A stretch of DNA of 44,479 nt. Source: Neelides folsomi (lineage: Eukaryota; Arthropoda; Collembola; Neelipleona; Neelidae). The position numbers were made by a program, and so were the translations under genes. The stretch is from contig JAQGBZ010000467.1 of assembly GCA_034687125.1 (NCBI GenBank), positions 1-44,479 of the forward strand. Reading direction: 5' to 3'. Of the stretch, positions 13,801 to 26,200 are shown one piece after another (the first letter of the stretch is position 1; each line of letters begins with the position of its first letter). Under the pieces are notes generated by a model. It ran no database searches. It was not told the DNA's origin and worked only from the letters and a program-made list of their open reading frames with translations.

Positions 13801-15005
13801 TAAAGGGAAAACTCTTTTCAACCTCTTTTCCCCTCTTAATCTTTTGAGGTGGAATCTTTCATTAGCCTATTGGGTTGTATAAAAATTAAAGATTTATTTA
13901 TTTTCTTGCGATAAAACCCTCTTTGAAATTCCTGTTAAACATCGTCGTGGCGAAGTTGTACAAACTCCTTTGGAATATAAAGGATGAAAAGATCTTTTTG
14001 AAGAAACCTCCCTATTTAAATTTTCACTCTAAGGGATCTCTGTTTACTTTAACCCATCTTTCCTTTTACATATCCCAACTTTGGTGAGTTTTCATTATTA
14101 TCATACCGAATATAACCTACCTAATATTATTGGTTATATGAAAATATATCATTATGTACATCCTACATATTACCACATATTAAATACTACTATGTATGTA
14201 TTTAAATATCTTTTAATGTTTGTAGATGTCTGTCCCCATTGGCCTACCTTACATTTATGTAAGAGCAAAAGTTTTCACTCGAAATCCATTAGACTCCTTG
14301 ATGGAAAATTATCCGCGGTTTTCCCATGACTGTGACTAATGATAATGAATCTCTTTCTACGTCCATTACATATATTATTTACTCCAACAAAGGTAGTCGG
14401 GATTCCTTACGTTATTGCATGACTCCGCGTCTTCCAATATATAATGTACAATCTCTCAGACAAATAGGAAACGGACAAACAAACTTGGTCTGATTAACTA
14501 TCCCTCTTTTACGGTTTATGATAAGTTGATAAGAAGAATGGACATATGTTGAGAACAAAATTTAAACCATAGATCAGATTCAACTTAGTTTCGCCTGAAA
14601 GATAATTACTTATTTGTTCTTAGTCTCGTTAGTTTAAACCTTACCAAAATTTAATCAATAAAATCCAAACTGATACAGGTATAATATACATAATGTATAC
14701 AGATACATATTGTAAATTGTACATAATATATCCATATAACATTACCTAAATACAGATAATTATGGAATACAGATAATTATGGATCTGTATATTATTATTT
14801 ATTTAAAGTTAAGTCTATTTTTAAAGTTTAAGCTTTATTTACATTCATAAGTACTACGGGCATCAACAAATCATACATAAATAATGAAAGTAATATGGAA
14901 AAAATTTACAAGAATGATATTGTTCAAGATCTTACCAGCCAAGTCGAGAGCTGGGAGGAGGAGGAGAAAGAAGCTGATGGTTTGGAGAAGACTAATGACG
15001 CTCAT
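1764..15005 (-). CDS. dpr: Dpr family two-Ig-domain cell-surface protein, 7 coding exons, 379 aa
   Basis: Exons on the minus strand are 15005-14936, 9490-9066, 4280-4186, 4049-3931, 3408-3225, 2748-2612 and 1873-1764. They total 1140 bases and the phases agree at every junction. The protein has a signal peptide (1-23), a linker (24-131) with a furin-like RQRR at 90-93, Ig1 from GPYF (132) with cysteines 156 and 219, Ig2 with cysteines 265 and 327, and a hydrophobic tail (363-379). Family marks are VSWLRR (166), DDIQLLTVGNQTYSSDTR (174), NNWRLGI (200), DEGEYKCQLSTHPP (213), NERHYKVDSSLHLTC (251) and VHVLNGELPAA (339). Known for the family: Dprs sit on neurons, bind DIP partners through Ig1 and help specify synaptic partners; many are GPI-linked. 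The tail here (small residues SSAN, then a hydrophobic end with no basic stop) suggests GPI anchoring. Which Dpr paralogue it is cannot be told. Confidence 0.95.
2612..2748 (-). CDS. dpr: dpr coding exon 6: second half of Ig2
   Basis: It encodes VLKNQTTGEASAFLSVLSV, then GDSGNYSC and NTIAVHVLNG. The donor at 2611 is the non-ideal GTACAT. Splicing there is supported by the next exon, which completes the family hallmark VLNGELPAA in frame. If unspliced, the frame runs to a stop at 2484 and gives a different hydrophobic tail. Confidence 0.9.
3225..3408 (-). CDS. dpr: dpr coding exon 5: first half of Ig2
   Basis: This 184-base exon encodes APAVQILDVNG, ERHYKVDSSLHLTC and LTWFKGDRLL, the usual Dpr Ig2 opening (proline-rich link, ERYYK-like motif, first Ig2 cysteine, tryptophan). 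Phase 1 in, phase 2 out, with donor GTGAGT. Confidence 0.94.
3931..4049 (-). CDS. dpr: dpr coding exon 4: end of Ig1
   Basis: This 119-base exon encodes YPNNWRLGIINVNKRDEGEY, then KCQLSTHPP and the end of Ig1. It holds the second Ig1 cysteine in the DEGEYKC motif. The acceptor is a GGGCATAG and the donor a perfect GTAAGT. Confidence 0.93.
4186..4280 (-). CDS. dpr: dpr coding exon 3: central Ig1 strands
   Basis: This 95-base exon, phase 0 in and phase 2 out, encodes VSWLRRK, DDIQLLTVG and QTYSSDTRIGLHF, the most diagnostic Dpr segment (the Ig1 C to D strands that form the DIP-binding face in the family). The acceptor is CTTTTGCAG and the donor GTGATT. Confidence 0.95.
4281..9065 (-). other. 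dpr: dpr intron 2 (4.8 kb)
   Basis: It splits Ig1 between Thr165 and Val166. It contains a short TACA microsatellite near 5177-5192 and several frames of 60-80 codons with no recognisable protein. I see no gene inside it. Confidence 0.75.
9066..9490 (-). CDS. dpr: dpr coding exon 2: linker and start of Ig1
   Basis: It follows a strong acceptor (TTTTGTTTTTTGCAG) and ends at donor GTAAGG. It encodes residues 24-165: a low-conservation linker with sequons NVS and NRT, a basic stretch with RQRR, an Asp/Glu/Ser-rich part, then the Ig1 A and B strands (GPYFESN, TARAGEKVLLDC). The frame stays open upstream of the acceptor to 9695 (see findings). Confidence 0.9.
12108..12150 (+). repeat. short tandem repeat, 15-bp unit
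   Basis: ATAGTTATAAGGTAG occurs at 12108-12122 and 12126-12140, followed by a partial third copy. Confidence 0.8.
14750..14783 (+). repeat. two perfect tandem copies of a 17-bp unit
   Basis: ATACAGATAATTATGGA is repeated twice back to back, inside dpr intron 1. Confidence 0.85.
14936..15005 (-). CDS. dpr: dpr coding exon 1: signal peptide
   Basis: ATG at 15005 opens MSVISLLQTISFFLLLLPAL and continues to DLA, a typical secretory leader. The exon ends in phase 1 (GCT G) before donor GTAAGA at 14935. The phase matches exon 2, where the split codon becomes GAC (Asp24). Confidence 0.85.
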
Positions 15006-15058
15006 AATAAAAAAGACCCAGTTCTCATTCAAGTCTTCACATCGTTCCTTCTCTGGCC
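15006..15058 (-). other. dpr: dpr 5' UTR stretch behind a splice acceptor
   Basis: Just upstream of the start codon, the minus strand has a pyrimidine tract and TAG acceptor (exon begins at 15058). At least one further non-coding exon, and the promoter, should therefore lie at higher coordinates. The frame stays open through this stretch, so an upstream coding exon is not excluded, but the leader at 15005 fits a start. Confidence 0.6.
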
Positions 15059-16636
15059 CTACATGAAATGAAAAAAAAGAGAATTTATCCCAAAGCCGCA
15101 TATTTATCAAAATCATGGAAATTTTCTTATTTTCCAAATATCGTGTTCAACTCGAGTCAACTTCACTGATGCTCAACTTGTGTTGAACTTTGAGTTCAAA
15201 AAGCCCAAAAATTAGCATTATTGCAATTAAATAGAGAGAGAGATGTTGGCACGAAGCTGGGGGGAATTTTCGTCATTGTCATCTCGTGAAGTGAAATAGA
15301 CCCGTGGTCATTAAATATGCAAAGAAGTTAAAACAAGGGATGTTGGGGGGCTGAAGGGCGTAACGGAACCATCTGCCTCAAAGATATAACCAATCTATTC
15401 CAGATAATATAAATGTGTACTTAAGAGAATTATAATACTAGTGTGGATCTTCTGTGTAATTTCCCTTTATTGTAGGGTTCCTTTTGTAGTTGTTGAATTT
15501 AATCATCCGAAGCTAGTGTTAATCAATCAACACGTCGACATCAAACGATTTTCCTAATAAATATATCCGGCTAATAATATTCCAAATTTCTCTTCCTTTT
15601 ACCTAACGGCAAACTCTTGACAGAAACCTCTGCATTGGCTAAAAACCTCATTTTGAGATAAAGGAAATTAATGTACTAGAACCCGCAGTCACTTTAGTCT
15701 TTACATATTACCAAATATCCCTTTTGGCTTTTAATAACATTAACTTATGGAATATGGAGTCATAATATGAAATGACCATTACATATCTGTAGTTATTAAT
15801 ATAGGGAGTATTGCTAAATTATTAGTAGGTATATTGCGAAATCATTATTATATTACCAAATCATGTCATTAGTGTTATTACACTTATAATTAAATAATAA
15901 TTAACAATAATTGTATTCTTATAATCTGTTCAATATCTTTCCTTTGGGTCTGACTATCAATAATAAAATGGACATGAATAGGAATAATTAATGATCAATG
16001 GTAAAAAGTAAGAGAAATAAAAGTAAGTCATAAATAATACATGTAAACCTTTTACTCTTTCCATCAACTTTCCTTTTGTCAGTTTGAGATAAAGAATAAT
16101 AAAAAAGGAATCATTTAGTGCGTATTTTTGAGCTTTTGTGAGGAGCTGAGTGAATGGGATTTCACCTTTTTTCACTTTAGATCCTCTTAGATCGATGTTT
16201 GGTGAAAGGGTGATTTTAAACTATTGTCTTCTCCTTCCTTATTAATGATAGATTAGATGTGAGGGAATCCATTTTTCTTTATTTTCTTTTAATTTCCCAG
16301 CCAATAGTCCATTAGGGTGGAGAAGGGAGTGTTAAGAAAGCCATTATTCCCTCTCAATGGAAATAGTGATAGACAGGGGAGGGTGAGAATGAAACATAGA
16401 AGCTTTTTCAAAATCGTTTATTATTCTGGTCCAGTTCTCACTGTATTTCCCATATCTTACAGAGGGGGAAGTAAAGCGAAGCAAATGTGAAGAATAAAAT
16501 TCCAAGTCCCATTCTCCCTCACATAAATAAAAACGCACCCCCTTTTTTCTTTCTTTTAAAGCCCATGATTGAAGCTCTGTGAATGTCGCTTATGAATATT
16601 AATTTATATTTAAATGCACCCAATCAGTTTAATGTA
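15059..16636. other. non-coding stretch upstream of dpr exon 1
   Basis: I see only short frames without protein-like content. It is probably part of a 5' intron of dpr, because the exon beginning at 15058 has an acceptor site in front of it. Confidence 0.5.
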
Positions 16637-16709
16637 CAGGGTGGGCCATAAGTTTTCTTTTTTATACGATTGTTTATTTAAAAAAGAAAGCAACTTACGG
16701 CCCACTCTG
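16637..16709. mobile_element. 73-bp palindromic Tc1/mariner-type miniature element
   Basis: The left end reads CAGGGTGGGCCATAAGTT and the right end is its inverse with a few changes (AACTTACGGCCCACTCTG). The arms continue into T-rich and A-rich stretches around a short centre. A TA dinucleotide flanks each side (16635-16636 and 16710-16711), the expected target duplication of Tc1/mariner transposition. It is too short to code for anything, so any movement would depend on a transposase made elsewhere. Confidence 0.75.
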
Positions 16710-16737
16710 TAGATACCAAATAATAAAATAAAATATT

Positions 16738-17352
16738 TTAATAATACATAATAATTTTTTTTATTAAATAATTGTAATGTTGAATTTTAAAGATAAAGAA
16801 TGTTAATAGTGGTTTAAGAAATGGGTCTGTAATTTTAAGACTATAATTAATAATAATTAATTTGGAAGCTAAGCTCGGGCCGTTATCTCTGCTCACCAAA
16901 CCTGAGTGGATTAAGTAGTAATTATGTGGATGGCGGGGAAGGGATTTAAAGAAGGGTTGGTTGATCATTTGTTGAATAAGATAGTGAAGTTTAAAACGTA
17001 AATTTGGGGCGGTTAAGGTAGATGGGTTGGACCAACTGAAATAGACAAATACAAGTGCTTTTAATAATTTATGATCAACTTTCGAGCTTATTATGAGGGA
17101 CATGGAGAGATAAATTAGGAAATAGCCAGGGCCGTCGTTAAAAACCCTTTGAGTCAAAGTTGAAAAGTTGGTTTGAAGAGAATTTGAGGCCATTAAGCCT
17201 TTGGAATGAATGTGAGTGGAGCAATCTGGCATGGCATTGTCATTGTCATCCATGGGTGGGTAAGCAAGGCAATGTGCTGAGTGTCGTCGTTCCATTGATT
17301 TATATTTATTTTCCGCTTCCGTCCACACAAACTTCTCCGCCTCTCCCCTCAT
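16738..17352 (-). other. unexplained 204-codon open frame, doubtful gene
   Basis: This is the second longest uninterrupted frame in the window, and its length is unexpected by chance in such AT-rich DNA. I do not recognise the product. The first half is polar with His, Ser and Asn; the second half is rich in Leu, Ile, Tyr and Lys and looks like translated AT-rich DNA. It begins where the small mobile element ends and has no clear splice context. It may be a chance frame. Confidence 0.15.
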
Positions 17353-18443
17353 TGTCAGTTCAATATCTCTCCGATTTTATTATCTGTACAATCATTAATG
17401 CACAGAGTTCAAATCGCTAATTATTTCTTACCCTCCGAAACCCGGAAAATCCTTTCATCCGATTCACCATTTATTTCACCCTCAGGGTTTCCTCCCAATC
17501 CCCGTCCTCATTTTCTATCTACATTGTAATTGTCAACATTGGAGTGGAGTGGAAATTGCATGCATTGGAAATTGCAATGGAGAAAGTTGGTCAGTAAAGA
17601 AGAATTAGTTGTTGTCTTAGCCAGGACAAGATCTTAAATACAGAGAAGGAATTGTTGCAGAACTGCGACAAGTTGATCACAATAAATTGCAAAGTAAATG
17701 ATATCGGACGAGTTGTTTAAGAGAGGATTCGGAGAGAATTGGGAGAGAATGAGTGTGTATGATTATTGAAGTTACATGGGAAAAGAAAATCCATTTAATT
17801 CTAGTTACACATACATACTTGGGATGCAAATGAGATTGTTTTTGAGATAGTGAAAGTGGTAAGTGGATCCTTCGTCTTCCAATTCCTTCCTCGTAATTAC
17901 GATTTGTTTGGCTTCCCTAACTAAAACATTTAATTACTAAATCTTCTATAACAAACCGTCCCATTTGCATTCCGGCCCTAAGGGATGGTGGGCGTTGAGA
18001 TGGCCATTTACTTTTCCCTACTTCAAATCACATTCGCATTCCTGGGCCGGGCCATAATGGGAACTAATTGAACCTTTAGATTATTCAAAGGGCCTTGGAT
18101 CTAATTTGCTCTTTCACCAACCTTGGTGAACTTACCCAAATGACTATTCTTTCCTTTCAAATAAAAGACCCATTTGTTAAGAAGAATTACCTTCCTTCCA
18201 CTCACTCCCAAACTAAAGAGAGGCCCATTGTAGTTAGTAAAATATTGAGGTAAAAACCCTTTCACAGTTTCACCACAGGAACTTTCCGACTACGAGAATG
18301 CATTTACAATCCACAGAAATGTTAAGTGCATTTCCCCATGTTGTTTTTAATTCATCTTCACTAGTTTTTATTGGATTTTTAGCTCATTTTTTATCTCAAA
18401 CACAATTAATTGAAATGTTTTTCTTTATTTTAAAAGTACTCGT

Positions 18444-18496
18444 ATTTAACTGTATGTAAACATACATACAGTTTATGTTTATACATACAGTTAAAT
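18444..18496. repeat. imperfect palindrome of about 53 bp
   Basis: The arms ATTTAACTGTATGTAAACAT and its inverse (with two extra bases) enclose a short centre with CATACAG. It could extrude as a hairpin. It may be a remnant of a small foldback element. Confidence 0.75.
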
Positions 18497-19852
18497 ATGT
18501 AATATGCTGTACATACATAAATAGAGTACATATTATAAATACTTTAGTTTGTTCATACAAATTTAAATTTGATCGTGTTTTGATCAACATTATGCTTTAT
18601 GTAAGAGTATTTATCGTTTATTTTAAAGCCCTATTTGTGTCTACGTGGTTGAAATTTTAAAGAATCGAAATGGCGAATGGGATCTGAGGATCGGAGATTG
18701 GCATATCACAACGAAGGAAGAGATTCCCCATTTTGAAAGTCTTAAGAGTGACGATAATCGTAAAAAGAACTTGTTTAGCTAACAAAGAGGGTCGAGGCGA
18801 AGAGCGTTTGAAGACGGAAAGGAGCCATTATGAGAAAACAGGAAACCAGTTTTCGCCAAAGATTTGCTCATCCTTCTTCCCTCCAAACCCGGCTTTTTTG
18901 TATTTTTAGGAAAAGCAGAGAAAGAAATATTTGACAGCGGCGTGTGTTCCAAACATCCACTTTCTTTATCCCCCACGTTTTACACTTTTTTCTTTTAAAA
19001 TCTCCTCCAGTTCTCTTAGAGTTCTCCTCTAGTTCTTCCACACACGGCCTTCTTTGAATCGCTTACTACTTTTAAGGCTGAAGTGGACTTTGAGGTCTTC
19101 AAGGAATTGAAGTTGGGCGATAAAAGTCGGAGGTGTTTAAAAAAAGACGAGGTGGTGAGACATCGAGAGGTTCTCGAAGGATTCAACTTTTCAAGCCCGT
19201 CACTCCGCCTCCGTCGGGTCTCAAGAGATCTCTCCAAGAGAGAGCTTCTTGTTAAGACCAGAAAGTAAATGTCCGGTCAGAAACCCAAAGACACGGATTC
19301 GCATCGTACCATAAATTTTCTATCTCGACCTTCTTATGTAAAAAAATACTGAATACAACTAAAAAAAACAAAAAAATATTGTACTTATTACAATATTAAA
19401 TTCATCAAATTTTATATGAAATACATTTTGTATTTAATACGTTTCGCCTTTAGTTGGAATTTACACTTGAAGATTTTAAGCCCCTTAACGAGAACGTCTT
19501 CGACAATGTGAGAATGATGAAAATTGAAGAATAGTTCTATGTTTTTCCTCATTCCTGCCTTCAAAAAAAGTCTTTTAATCCTCGGCAGCCTCGCAATCAC
19601 GGGACCTTTATTATAAGTTAAAAGACAAGCCCTCCATTTGGTCGGACAGGGAAGCGGAGGAAAACAAGGGTGGTTTAGGATTTATGCTCCTTTTTAAACC
19701 CACTTCAATTGCATTGCCTTGCATTAAATGTAATTCAAGTCAGAAGGGACATTAAGCACCGTAGGATGCCCATGGCAGTGCCAGGCCCGCTGTCGCCCTT
19801 CTTCCTCTCCCCTCAATGCTCTGGCCCTTGAATGGAATCAAATGGGAATTGA

Positions 19853-20224
19853 ATGGGAATGGTGAAAGGATTGAACTTAAGGGTTTTTCAGACAAGAGGA
19901 ATATCAACCTCTTCCATAAACGACTTCTTCCCGAGCCGGATCTCTAAATTACTTGAGAAAATCATGAGGAAGCTACTCGACCAAGAAACTACTTTTATGT
20001 TTACTAAACTTTATTCTCACTTTCATTGTCAGAAATTTCAACAACCTGGAAGTCACAATCTTTTGATAAATCTTTCCCCAAAACTTTCTTCATCAACCTC
20101 TCTAACTTCTCGTCATCACGTTGATGTTGAACAGAACATTTTTCAATTTGTTCAATTTCCCCAATCTGAATTGATTTCACCAATCTCCAATTTAGTTAAT
20201 CAAATCATTCAAACTTCTTCTTAA
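19853..20224 (+). other. 123-codon open frame, doubtful gene
   Basis: The frame is open from ATG to TAA and rich in Ser, Leu and Gln, but I recognise no domain and see no splice or promoter context. It sits just after a GC-richer patch (19.74-19.83 kb). A chance frame is the likelier reading. Confidence 0.12.
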
Positions 20225-23200
20225 GGGTCTTGCCTATATTCAAAGTTCTAATTTTTTTAAATAATTTTAATTAAAGTTGATTGAAGATACACATTCCTTA
20301 ATTTCAACACTTTAACGATTTCGGGTGAATGGAATGTTTGAAAAGGAGGAATTTATTTTGAGAGCCAATCACCAGAAAATTTCATCCTTCACTCAGGGTT
20401 TAATTAGCCAAAGTCTTTCATTTTGAAAGACATTGACGAAGGAAGTGAAATTGGAAAGTTGGAACCCCCAAGTAAACTTTATAATTAAATGGGAGTTGCG
20501 TAGGGGGCGGGAAGCCACATAGAAGAGAGATATTAAAATCAAATATCATTTGCATTGCTAAATGGTAAAGTGAGTCAAGTGGGTGGGCGAGTGAGAATAA
20601 ACGCCTCATTTCTGCTATCCCCACTTCCGCCATTTAAATTTTAAAAAACGGAGATTATCCTATTCATTCCACAATTTGGGCTCATTGTCAAGCTGCGTAT
20701 GACGTACGCATCTCTGCTAGATAACTTATGTCTCCGACTTTTCAAACTCAGAAGAAGGGTTTGAAATGAATGGACCGCTCTTCGCTTTTATCTCTCTTCC
20801 TCTTCGTGGATCTGGTCACAATGGATTCTCACAAAACTTAAACCCTAATTATCATTTTTCAATATTTATAGAAAAATCTGATTTTTATAAGTACTATAAT
20901 TATAAGTAAAAATATTTTATTATACCATACTTTACTTATACACTTATTACACTTATTTTACTATGTTTCAGCACTAAAATTATAATTTCTTGTTTAAATA
21001 ATTTTGGACATAGCCTTAAGCGATTGTGTGAAGCGATTTCCTACTAAAATAAATTTTACGATAATTTAAATTTTTATAAAGAATTTAAATATTCAATCGG
21101 ACATATTAAACTTTTTCTTACATTTTGCATCGAAGAATTTTGAGTATTTTCATCAGAAATAATCCATGATAGAGGGAAAATAATTTATAAATTAACAAGT
21201 TTTTATCCTTATCAGTTTTTTATCAGTTTTTGAACGTTTGAAGATTGGAGAAAGTTCTTTAACTGGCTAGTTTTCCCATTGTTTATGGTCGTAATAAGTT
21301 AAGGGAATTAACTAGTTCAATGATTGGAAGTAAATTGAGGGAAAATCTTATACCAACTTTCACTTTCCTATAAACCACATCTAAGGGGGTGGTAGTTTTT
21401 CTTGTATAATCTTAATGAGGTTCGAACGAGACACGGAAGAATAATGGGGTGATTGAGCCTCACTTGTTTCTCCTCAAATACCGCAAATCTATTAGTGCGT
21501 GCAGAGAACCTTCCCACTTGCTTAAAATTGGGTCTTTGGGGGATCTTAAGGCGGCGAAAGAACCGAAGTGGGATTTACTTTCTTTGTTGGTTCATATAAT
21601 CACTTTCGCGTTTGAGTCACACGTGGTTTCCCACTAAAGGAATATTTTGTTAATTTACACTCCGGGTCTTAATTTCTAGGTTTTCCAATGTTGATGGAAG
21701 TGAAGGGTCTTATTTTTCCTCGGTTTTAAGTCCCTGAGTGACGGAAGGGATTGAAAGGAAGGAATTCCTTTGCGGTGAGTTGTCTGCCGGAAAGAAAGGA
21801 TCGGAGTGAGGAGATAATGGAAAAGGACCCAGAGCCAGTGTAGAAACGCAAGCGCCATTTACTTACACTGGAGAATGAAACTCTCTCTCAGCGGGCACCC
21901 AGTCTCACTCACTCACTATAACTATGTAAAAATCTGTAAAACTAAAACTATGCACCTGAACATGTTCGTGATGTTGTAATTGTACAAATACATACTTTAC
22001 AATATAAGGAATATGTATGTAAATACATTGAACCTATAGCTTAGGCCTTTGGTATTCACATAACATACAGGTACATACGTGGTAAAGTAATCATAGTAAT
22101 CACACTCCCAAGAACTACATATCTTATACCTAATCTTATAGTTATAGTATTATATAGGTACAGGTATGTATGGTATATTGGTAAATACTATTTTTATATG
22201 TACTTACTCTTTTTTGATGAAATTGTAAAGAAAGCAGAAAATGAACGGAGTCTTGAACATTTAAGAACAAGGGCAGTAAATAATATGCCTTATATGGAAT
22301 CTTTTTAATCTTTTTTCTCCGCTTTCTTTTCCCTCGCTTTTTGTTTCAAAAAGTGGTAGAAATAAACAATGGGTTTGATTTCCTATACAGATAACTTCAC
22401 CTCCTTACAAGTTAGAACAAGGCCCTTAGTGCATGTAATCCAATTAACTCAACCAGAAAAACTCATTCAAAGTTTCCTCAGTTGAGTTGTAAAAGTATTA
22501 TTGATTTCGGCTCAATTAAAACTTTCACCATCCTTTTACTTTCAAAAACCCTCAAATCAACACATACTTGTTAAACTTTTCACTTTATAATTCTAATAGT
22601 CGTAATAAAACCAACTTTTGTAACAAGTCATACTTCAGCTTTTACTTTAAACCTCAATGTCAAATATTACAACAGATACAAATATAGTATATGAATGTAT
22701 ATACAATACTTGTATTTATTGTATTTTCATTAATTGGATTATATCCTTTAATCAACTAATGGCGAAGAATTTTAACATTCATTTTCTGAATTATATGTAG
22801 TTAAAATATTATATTACATTTATGATATTATGTATTATATCAGACAAGTTTCGATTCCTTTTACTTTTAAAGAAATATTTGGACATTGAGGATTATGTCA
22901 TATGAGATAAACACTAAGCTTTGGTTCAACGATTCTTATTCGTCTCTCGTCTCTTTAGACAATTTTTTCTGTCAATTCCTTGCCTAATATTTTGGATATT
23001 CCTGGTATGAAATATATTGAGAGAAGCCGTTTTCCCTATATCTGGCACTTGTGTGACTTCTGTTCTAAAACATGAAGAATTGAGAGTCTGAGACACGATT
23101 CGTTCACTGGCCTTCCTTCACAATTTGAAAGGAGTGATGGGAAAGAGAAGAATGGATGGTTCATCAAGGCCCTCTTCAACTTATGGAACAGAGGTGGATT

Positions 23201-26200
23201 GTCAAGTCTCATTTAAGCCTAGTTGGGTCATCAATATTCTTTCCCATTGTGAGGTGGAAGACAGTTACTTAAACGAAATTCTTGCCAAACTGCGCAAGAG
23301 ACCTTTCCCCTGACCTTTGAAATTAACTCAACCACCCAATTTTATTCTCAATTTCGACATCATCTTGAGAAAATGGGAGGCGATCAGTCACAAAGGAAGG
23401 ATTATTTAACTATATTCCTCGCGACTCTGAGGGAGGGGATGAGGGAATAGTCGAAGGAGGAAAATAAAGTTAAAATGGAACGGTTCCGGGTTGTTCGTTA
23501 GACCATGGTGAAAGCCCATCGAAATCCACCATTCTGTCTCACCGTCCGTTTCGCTACATTAACATAATTCTCATCAAAATAACTTTAGAACAGTTTGACT
23601 CCCACTGCCACTCCGATTGGAATATTAATTCATTTAAACTTGAATACAATACTATCTAATAATATGTTTTATTAAGTCATTAAAAGATAGCTTTTAACGT
23701 CAATTTATTTTAAAATAGATAAATATCCTATTGTATTTAATTAAAATTATTCAAAGTTTACCTAACTTTAAATAATATTATACCTAACTTTTAATAATAC
23801 AAAAATAAGTATTTTTATACAGACTTAATTAATGAAAAAAGTCATCAACCGAGTGACATGTATAGGTGTAGAAGGTGAAAGTTGAAAAAAGTCGTTTTAA
23901 TAGAAGCGAATAATACAAAAGAAATAATAAAGAAAAAGTTCCATTTCCTCTCAACTCATTCTTATAAAGTTTTTTCATCTAATTTAATTCCACCTTTGCA
24001 GTGACTTTCATTCGACCAAGATTAAAATGCTTTCAACCAGTGGAGTGATGAAAGTTCTTTTATTTCATTTTTTCATTCTCTCTTTAAACATTTGCCTTTG
24101 CTTTTTTGTCAGCTTCTAAAATTTTTAAACAACTCAGTCATGATAATACAAACGTCATGATAATACAATCGTATATGAAAATAGCATAGGATTTTTAAAC
24201 ATGTTTTAATTTTGAATATTTAGTTAAAATAACATTACAATATTGTATATGAGAAATTTTTAATGATAGGATATTGAATAAATGGTAAGGGTAAGTTTAA
24301 AAGTACGGGTAAATGAAATGATTTATCTGTTTTCTCCCTCTGACCCAATTTCATTATTCTGGTTGAAATAGGGTTGTTGTTGGTTGGAGCTGTTCTCGAC
24401 ACTAATTACTATCTTCACAATGAATGCAGACCATCTCCTTATTTAGATCCACTCATAATTAATAGTTAACTGGATTCATGCCCACAATTGAAGTTTGTGA
24501 TTATTATAATAATAGTAAAAGCTAACGGGTTGTTAAATTTAATTCCTAAAATGTTTATAAAATAGTATTTGCGACGTGAGCTCTCAACAATTCCTTCCTT
24601 GATATAACCCAAACTCCTGTAAATTGAATTATAATGGACGACCAGTCTCGAGAGATTCCCTTTGCCAAAAATAAAGCACTTTGGCAAGGAAGGAACCCGT
24701 CAGGATCTCAAGCAAAAGAAATATTGTGTTTTTAATTATTTCCCCGCCTGGGTGAAGGAGATGAAAAGAGATTTAGCGATTATCGGATAAATAAAAAAAG
24801 AAGATTGAAAGAAATAAGTTTGGGAAGTGAAAGCTTCCCCAATTACTCTTTCACTCATTTAACGTCAGTGGAGTAGAAAGAAGGATTAAGCGAATATTAA
24901 ACTAGAAAATTCAAAATGCGGTTCGTGAGGTCGGATGACGAGTGGCATTATCAAAAGGTAAAGAAATTGCTAAAATTGTAAACTTTTATGAGAAGGATCA
25001 TTGAGGAAGGGATAAAGAAGAGGAGATTTAATGGAAATGGAACTTTCAACTTCATCTCTTCTAACAAGGTCAAAGAGGCAAAAGTGAAAAAAATCACTTG
25101 GGTATATGCAACCGATGCATTCTTCCCTTTCTTAAGACTTTCTTAAACAAGGGGGAAATTAATGGGAAAAGTATAAAGAAGGAAAATCGGAAACCCACTT
25201 TACTAAACTTCTCCTAAAAAATTCTTGACAGCTCTTGCCACTATTATTTATCAACATTTATCAACATTTAGTAAAGAGAATTTAATTTAAATCACTATTT
25301 ACCATTTAAAATCTTTTATACATTAAATAATATACAATGTGAGTTGTATTATTTCATTTGCTATTGTGTACCAAATATTGATCTGTGTAATACACATACC
25401 TATTTCTCTTATACTTATTCAAGTTGTTATTTATGTATATATAACTATACACAGACTTTGTGTGTAGTATTTTAAATATGTTATGTACTATAGATCGTAA
25501 TATATTTAGCCAGTAAGTTTTAAATTTATTAAGGATGATTTTGAGATGAAAACACATTACAGTATATGTTATTATTTAAATATGAATTGGGTATTTGAAT
25601 AGTGCTTAAGCTCAAATAGCTTCACTAATGGCTTCATAAATAAAAAGTTTATTATCTTTTGAACTAGAGATTATATTTCCTTTTTAAGTATAATGTCAAA
25701 AAATGATGCATTGTCTTAAGGAAAAGTCAATTTCCACTTAACAATTTACTCTAAGATATTAATAAATATATCATGTGGATAAAAAAATTAACAATAAAAT
25801 ATGAATTTTTACTCTTTGCGATCTAAAAATGACACAATGTCATAAAAATACAAGTAATTTATAGTTAAAATAAAACTTTTGAAGGCAACTTATTAAATTA
25901 CATCAATTTAGCATATTGCATTTAAGTAAATATATTTAATCTCTAATTATTAAACTCTTGAATTTACATAAATAAATTGGCAAATTAAACACTGCCATTT
26001 TTTCACTACATTTGCAGGTATAAAAGAAAACTTAGAATTGGCGTTGAATTCAAAAAATCGTAAAATTTCCATTAAAAAGAAGCACGAAGTTGTGCGGTAA
26101 TGGATAGGATCATTTATAATAGATTATCTCATATTGAATCTCCAATGATATGTATGACGCTATAAAGTTATACCATATACTTATCTTAATGGTACTTTAA

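Larger units (their letters stand above)
9491..14935 (-). other. dpr: dpr intron 1 (5.4 kb)
   Basis: It separates the signal-peptide exon from the linker exon. Two small tandem repeats lie inside it (12108-12150 and 14750-14783). The other open frames here look like chance. On the minus strand, the frame just upstream of exon 2 (9695-9491) is open and begins with a hydrophobic leader. Confidence 0.75.
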
